Assembly (NCBI GenBank): GCA_014584635.1
Contig: JACTML010000188.1
Coordinates: forward strand, 1-11,928
Reading direction: 5' to 3'
DNA length: 11,928 nucleotides
Source: Nitrosomonas eutropha
GTDB taxonomy: Bacteria > Pseudomonadota > Gammaproteobacteria > Burkholderiales > Nitrosomonadaceae
Within the stretch, counting starts at the first letter, position 1, and each line of letters starts with the position of its first letter. Below, one piece after another: positions 8,897-11,928 of the stretch. The position numbers and the translations under genes were made by a program. The notes under the pieces were generated by a model. It had not been told where the DNA came from. It was given only the letters and a program-made list of their open reading frames with translations, and made no database searches.

Positions 8897-8914
8897 GTTA
8901 TACCCGCACGGGTA
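8897..8914 (-). promoter_or_regulatory. Palindrome plus -10-like hexamer in the gyrA leader
   Basis: Between the hpnM stop and the gyrA start lies a perfect inverted repeat with arms TACCCG (8901-8906) and CGGGTA (8909-8914), able to form a small GC-rich hairpin. On the minus strand it runs straight into TATAAC (8902-8897), five of six matches to a sigma-70 -10 box and about 31 nt before the ATG. No good -35 box is found at 15-19 bp. There is no T-run after the hairpin, so it is not a standard terminator. It could be an operator over a weak gyrA promoter, an RNA hairpin, or chance. Confidence 0.3.
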
Positions 8915-8921
8915 CAAAAGA

Positions 8922-9557
8922 TTATTGATGACCTTGTTCGATACGTGCTGTTTTCTGTTTCAGCATGTCAATCAGGGCGGCGATACCATTTTTCTGCAAG
9001 ACAGCACTGTATTCAGCGCGCTTTAAAGCCAGATCACTGACCCCATCAACCACAATATTAATGATGCGCCAACCTTCACTGGTTCTGTTCATCACATAGT
9101 CAAAATTAACAGGATTACCATCGACGCGAACAAGTTGGCTGCGAACCAATACCCGCCCTCGCGGAAGCTGTATCTGTTCAATAACCTTGAATTGCTCGCC
9201 ATCATACTGATCAAACCGGTCTGCGTAAGTCGCGATGCTATTGGCCTGAAACGCCTGAGTAATGGCTTGCTGCTGATCAGCATCAAGTTTCGCCCAATGC
9301 GCTCCCAGTACAGAACGGATAATTGCCGCAAGATCATGCGTCTGCTGAATAACGGGAGCAATGAGTTTCAGACGACCGTTATAACCGGCTTTCTGCCCCT
9401 GCCGCATCGTCTGGATCAGGCCATCCTGCAATGTGGTGATTACCCGCTCAGCATCATCATTTTCTGGCGATTCAGCTTGCAGCCCGGTTGCAGCCATTAC
9501 CAAGATGATGCTAACCAGCAATCTAAATATTTTATGAATCATGTTCAGCAACTTCAT
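8922..9557 (-). CDS. hpnM: Hopanoid-associated periplasmic MlaC/Ttg2D-family protein
   Basis: Likely soluble periplasmic lipid-carrier protein related to MlaC/Ttg2D; the hopanoid-linked subgroup is called HpnM. From ATG 9557 it has 211 residues: a signal peptide with basic start, hydrophobic core LLVSIILVM and a probable cleavage after TGLQA (near residue 28), then the MlaC-type helical and beta-sheet domain. DYVMNRTSEGWRIINIVVDGVS is the recognisable family stretch, split here only for reading, followed by a C-terminal helix. Three starts are possible: GTG 9587, ATG 9557 and ATG 9542. The GTG adds charged residues before the signal peptide and is disfavoured; ATG 9542, preceded by GAAG, is almost equally good and also gives a classic signal peptide. 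Either ATG overlaps the hpnB stop (26 or 11 nt), implying coupling. No MlaA, B, D, E or F gene is in the window, so its transport partners are not visible. Confidence 0.82.
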   Translation of the reverse strand: MKLLNMIHKIFRLLVSIILVMAATGLQAESPENDDAERVITTLQDGLIQTMRQGQKAGYNGRLKLIAPVIQQTHDLAAIIRSVLGAHWAKLDADQQQAITQAFQANSIATYADRFDQYDGEQFKVIEQIQLPRGRVLVRSQLVRVDGNPVNFDYVMNRTSEGWRIINIVVDGVSDLALKRAEYSAVLQKNGIAALIDMLKQKTARIEQGHQ

Positions 9558-10665
9558 AGCGTCGATTTTTCCATTGCGCCCGTACACCGCGCCAGTATCT
9601 GATTGCGGATGTCCAGGTCATCAGCAGGTAGAGCGTGCCAATCACGGGCAATGCAATTCCCCAGAGTAATGAGCTGCGATAAAATCCAAGTACAGGCATA
9701 TAAACAACCAGCATGGCCAGCCAGGTAAGTGCACCACTGACCACAAACACTGTATCTGTATAAATAATTGCAGACAGAGGTGCGCACCAGAACATGCTGA
9801 CCATGATCAATGTACACAAAAACAACAGTAGCGATGAATAGCGCAGCTGCGTAAAAGCAGTGCGAGCAACGGTATTCCAGATTGCTGCAAGGTTGTCATA
9901 ACCCCGGTGACTTTGCACAGCGTGGCTCAATCCAATCCAGGTTTTGAAACCGGCCTGTTTAACCTGAGCTGCCAGCATACAGTCATCAATCAGTGCATTA
10001 TGAATACTGGTAAAAGCATTTATCGATTTCAGCACACTGGTTTCCACCAGAATACACCCGCCCGCTGCTGCAGCCATGCGGGACTCAGGGTCATTGGAGA
10101 GTTTGAATGGATATAACAGCTTGAAGAAAAATATAAAAGCCGGTACCAGCAAACGTTCTGAAAACCGCTGGACGGGCAACCTGGCCATTACCGATAACAG
10201 CGATAAATTTTCCTGCTGTGCCCTATTTAACAAGGCGCTCAGAATACCTGGCGACAGGTTGATATCCGCATCCAGCAATAAAGTGTAGCGTGTACGCACC
10301 TGTTGCAAACCCTGATCCAGCGCCCATAGCTTTCCGCTCCAGCCTGGGGGAGGTGTTGTGCCGGAGATGATTTCCACTCCCTTCCTGTTTGCCAGCACAG
10401 CTGTCTGATCTTCAGACTGATCATCAATTACGATAATCCGCAAACCCTCACCTTGCGCCTGAAGCTTGCTAAGTGTGTGATCGATAAATTGTGCTTCGTT
10501 ACGGGCAGGAATCAGAACCGTGACGTCATTAAAAAGCTGTTTTACTTCTGCATCAGTTGAAGGTTCAAGCTGTTCCCGTACACTCCACGCGCGCCAGGGA
10601 GCCAATAAAATACTCCACCAGCAAAGCGTGCCCGCCACAGCCATAGACAATATCAATATAGCCAT
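9532..10665 (-). CDS. hpnB: Hopanoid-associated membrane glycosyltransferase, family 2-like
   Basis: Inner-membrane GT-A fold glycosyltransferase of the HpnB group found in hopanoid clusters; its acceptor and sugar are not established. The 377 residues begin with a membrane anchor (about 3-22), then the nucleotide-sugar fold with VLIPARNEA (50-58), VIDDQSEDQT (79-88) and the metal-binding DAD at 132-134 in LLLDADINL. AAAGGCILV (199-207), the acceptor-side IDDC near 226-229 and QLRYSS after 272 follow. Three C-terminal hydrophobic segments (about 276-300, 303-324, 331-350) place it in the membrane, and a basic tail ends the protein. A further hydrophobic amphipathic stretch, PAFIFFFKLLYPF, lies near 175-187. 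ATG 10665 lies 48 bp after the hpnH stop and has no clear Shine-Dalgarno site. Its own stop is overlapped by hpnM. Ceramide or carotenoid glucosyltransferase-like enzymes look similar, but context between hpnH and hpnM favours HpnB. Confidence 0.87.
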   Translation of the reverse strand: MAILILSMAVAGTLCWWSILLAPWRAWSVREQLEPSTDAEVKQLFNDVTVLIPARNEAQFIDHTLSKLQAQGEGLRIIVIDDQSEDQTAVLANRKGVEIISGTTPPPGWSGKLWALDQGLQQVRTRYTLLLDADINLSPGILSALLNRAQQENLSLLSVMARLPVQRFSERLLVPAFIFFFKLLYPFKLSNDPESRMAAAAGGCILVETSVLKSINAFTSIHNALIDDCMLAAQVKQAGFKTWIGLSHAVQSHRGYDNLAAIWNTVARTAFTQLRYSSLLLFLCTLIMVSMFWCAPLSAIIYTDTVFVVSGALTWLAMLVVYMPVLGFYRSSLLWGIALPVIGTLYLLMTWTSAIRYWRGVRAQWKNRRYEVAEHDS

Positions 10666-10689
10666 GACTTTTAATGAACGGAAATATGG

Positions 10690-10712
10690 ATTTTTTCAGA
10701 ACAGGAAAAAAT
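10690..10712. repeat. AT-rich perfect inverted repeat in the hpnH-hpnB gap
   Basis: ATTTTTTC (10690-10697) and GAAAAAAT (10705-10712) form 8-bp arms around a 7-nt loop, starting two bases after the hpnH stop codon. The stem contains one G-C pair only, so it would be weak as RNA and is not a typical intrinsic terminator; a run of A/T on both sides could still favour pausing or protein binding. Function unknown. Confidence 0.45.
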
Positions 10713-10713
10713 A

Positions 10714-11877
10714 TTAATTATCCGAACCATGCGAATGATCAGAAGCTGGTGCAGCAGCCTTATGCTCAACAGTTACCGACACGGGAAAAGGTTTTCGTTT
10801 ATCAGCATGTGACTGTGAGCCGTTATTCATTTGCAATGGATCCAGCGCCATGGGGCCTTCCACACGAGGACCACGCATACTCACTCGCAATGCTTTCAAG
10901 GGGTGAGCAAAGGTATCATTGATAGCGGTAGGTTCAAACCCGCAGTGCGCCATACAATTTGCACATTTAGGATTATTCCCGACGCCGTACCGATCCCAAT
11001 CCGTCTCCTCCATCAGCTCCCGGAAACTGGCTGCGTATCCTTCATCCACCAACAGGTAGCAGGGACGTTGCCAGCCAAACAGGTTACGTGTGGGATTTCC
11101 CCACGGCGTACATTGGTAGCTTTGATTACCCGCAAGAAAATCCAGATACAAGCTGGAATGATTAAATCTCCAGGAAGTTTTGCGTTTCTTCCCCAGTTCA
11201 AAAATTGAACGAAACAACCGCTTGCTTACTGATCTCTGCAGAAACACATCTTGCCGGGGTGCGTGTTCATAGCTGAAGCCCGGAGATACATTGATTCCCT
11301 CTACGCCAAGCTCCATTGCGGTATCAAAAAATGCGGCGACCTCTTCTGCTGTCTCTTTTTGAAACAAGGTACAGTTGACAGTTACCCTAAAACCACGTTG
11401 CACAGCTTGCTTAATGACAGGAATAACTTTGTCGTAGACTCCTTCACGACATACCGATGCATCATGTCGTTCACGGTTACCGTCAAGATGAATGGAAAAT
11501 GTCAGATAGGGCGAAGGCTGATAGTCATCCATGCGAGCATCCAGCAGCAGCGCATTGGTGCAGAGATAGACAAATTTTTTGCGCTGGATAATTCCCTGGA
11601 CAATTTGTGGCATTTCTTTGTGAATGAGCGGCTCTCCTCCCGCGATGGAAACGACCGGCGCATCACATTCATCCACCGCATGCAGACACTCATCCACACT
11701 CAGGCGGCGCCGTAATGTTTCATCCGGATAATCAATCTTGCCGCAGCCTGCACACGCCAAATTACATTGAAACAATGGCTCAAGCATCAACACCAGTGGA
11801 TAACGTTTATTACCGCGAAGCTTTTGTTTCAACAAATAGCTACCTACCCGGTATTGCTGTAAAAGAGGAACGCCCAT
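10714..11877 (-). CDS. hpnH: Adenosyl-hopene transferase HpnH (radical SAM)
   Basis: Radical SAM enzyme that joins the 5'-deoxyadenosyl radical to diploptene, giving adenosylhopane, the first intermediate of extended C35 hopanoids. The 387 residues start with the characteristic MGVPLLQQYRVGSYLLKQKL, then LEPLFQCNLACAGCGK with the cluster cysteines C38, C42, C45 (Cx3Cx2C), and GGEPLI (80-85) that contacts SAM. The partial TIM barrel runs to about 240, and a C-terminal domain (DUF3463 type) carries C256, C273 and the group C305-x2-C308-x3-C312. The last 45 residues or so are polar, low in predicted structure and His/Ser/Ala-rich (ending HSHGSDN), likely a disordered tail. ATG 11877 is supported by the conserved N terminus; GGAG at 11889-11892 is 11 nt upstream, a rather long spacing. 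hpnB follows after 48 bp. Confidence 0.95.
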   Translation of the reverse strand: MGVPLLQQYRVGSYLLKQKLRGNKRYPLVLMLEPLFQCNLACAGCGKIDYPDETLRRRLSVDECLHAVDECDAPVVSIAGGEPLIHKEMPQIVQGIIQRKKFVYLCTNALLLDARMDDYQPSPYLTFSIHLDGNRERHDASVCREGVYDKVIPVIKQAVQRGFRVTVNCTLFQKETAEEVAAFFDTAMELGVEGINVSPGFSYEHAPRQDVFLQRSVSKRLFRSIFELGKKRKTSWRFNHSSLYLDFLAGNQSYQCTPWGNPTRNLFGWQRPCYLLVDEGYAASFRELMEETDWDRYGVGNNPKCANCMAHCGFEPTAINDTFAHPLKALRVSMRGPRVEGPMALDPLQMNNGSQSHADKRKPFPVSVTVEHKAAAPASDHSHGSDN

Positions 11878-11879
11878 TA

Positions 11880-11928
11880 TTAAATTTTCTCCATTTTAAT
11901 ATCAGCCAATGTCTTGATTTTTCGGACA
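11880..11928 (-). CDS. Possible 3' end of an unidentified upstream gene
   Basis: On the minus strand one frame is open from the window edge for 15 codons, ending KTLADIKMEKI at TAA 11882-11880, just 2 nt before the hpnH ATG. Such tight packing is consistent with the rest of the run, and the hpnH ribosome site would lie inside it. A second frame is also open across the edge and runs on into hpnH, so the reading is not secure. The tail is too short for a family to be named. Confidence 0.3.
   Translation of the reverse strand, partial: VRKIKTLADIKMEKI

Noticed and set aside
8966..8971. Perfect TTGACA -35 hexamer on the minus strand inside hpnM, ahead of gyrA
   Set aside because: No acceptable -10 box lies 15-19 bp downstream, and the bases encode conserved-looking C-terminal residues of HpnM.
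9135..9602. Open frame of 155 codons on the + strand opposite hpnM and the end of hpnB
   Set aside because: Antisense shadow; no recognisable domain.

Overview
The window looks like ordinary chromosomal DNA of a mid-GC Gram-negative proteobacterium. The protein flavour and gene order suggest a betaproteobacterium, possibly Nitrosomonas or a relative, but that placement is from memory of gene neighbourhoods and is not proven here. There is no tRNA, rRNA, CRISPR array, insertion sequence, integron or phage gene. Coding density is very high: the largest gap between genes is 56 bp, so no stretch of 300 bases lacks a gene.

Layout. The left end (1-759, + strand) is the 3' three-quarters of a tyrosine recombinase of the XerC type, cut by the window edge. 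It converges on a long minus-strand run filling the rest of the window. Reading that run in its own direction (right to left): a possible 15-codon tail of an unseen gene (11928-11880), hpnH, hpnB, hpnM, gyrA, serC, serA, pheA, hisC and tyrA. Junctions range from 26-bp overlaps to 56-bp gaps, so the run could be transcribed as one unit or as two or three overlapping ones.

Function. The first three genes concern hopanoid lipids: HpnH is the radical-SAM adenosylhopane synthase, HpnB a membrane glycosyltransferase-like protein, and HpnM a periplasmic MlaC/Ttg2D-like protein. gyrA encodes DNA gyrase subunit A. serA and serC encode the first two steps of serine synthesis from 3-phosphoglycerate, and SerC also serves pyridoxal phosphate synthesis in many proteobacteria. 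pheA, hisC and tyrA cover the phenylalanine and tyrosine branches from chorismate, with HisC probably acting partly as an aromatic aminotransferase. The gyrA-serC-pheA-hisC-tyrA order is the known mixed-function supraoperon of beta- and gammaproteobacteria. Two departures stand out: serA sits between serC and pheA, and the usual continuation into aroA-cmk-rpsA is absent, because tyrA is followed at once by the convergent xerC.

I looked for an undescribed system and did not find one. The most useful leads are the unusual SerA type with a changed active-site segment, the hopanoid genes placed directly upstream of gyrA, three consecutive aromatic genes without visible Shine-Dalgarno sites, and a small GC-rich palindrome in the gyrA leader.
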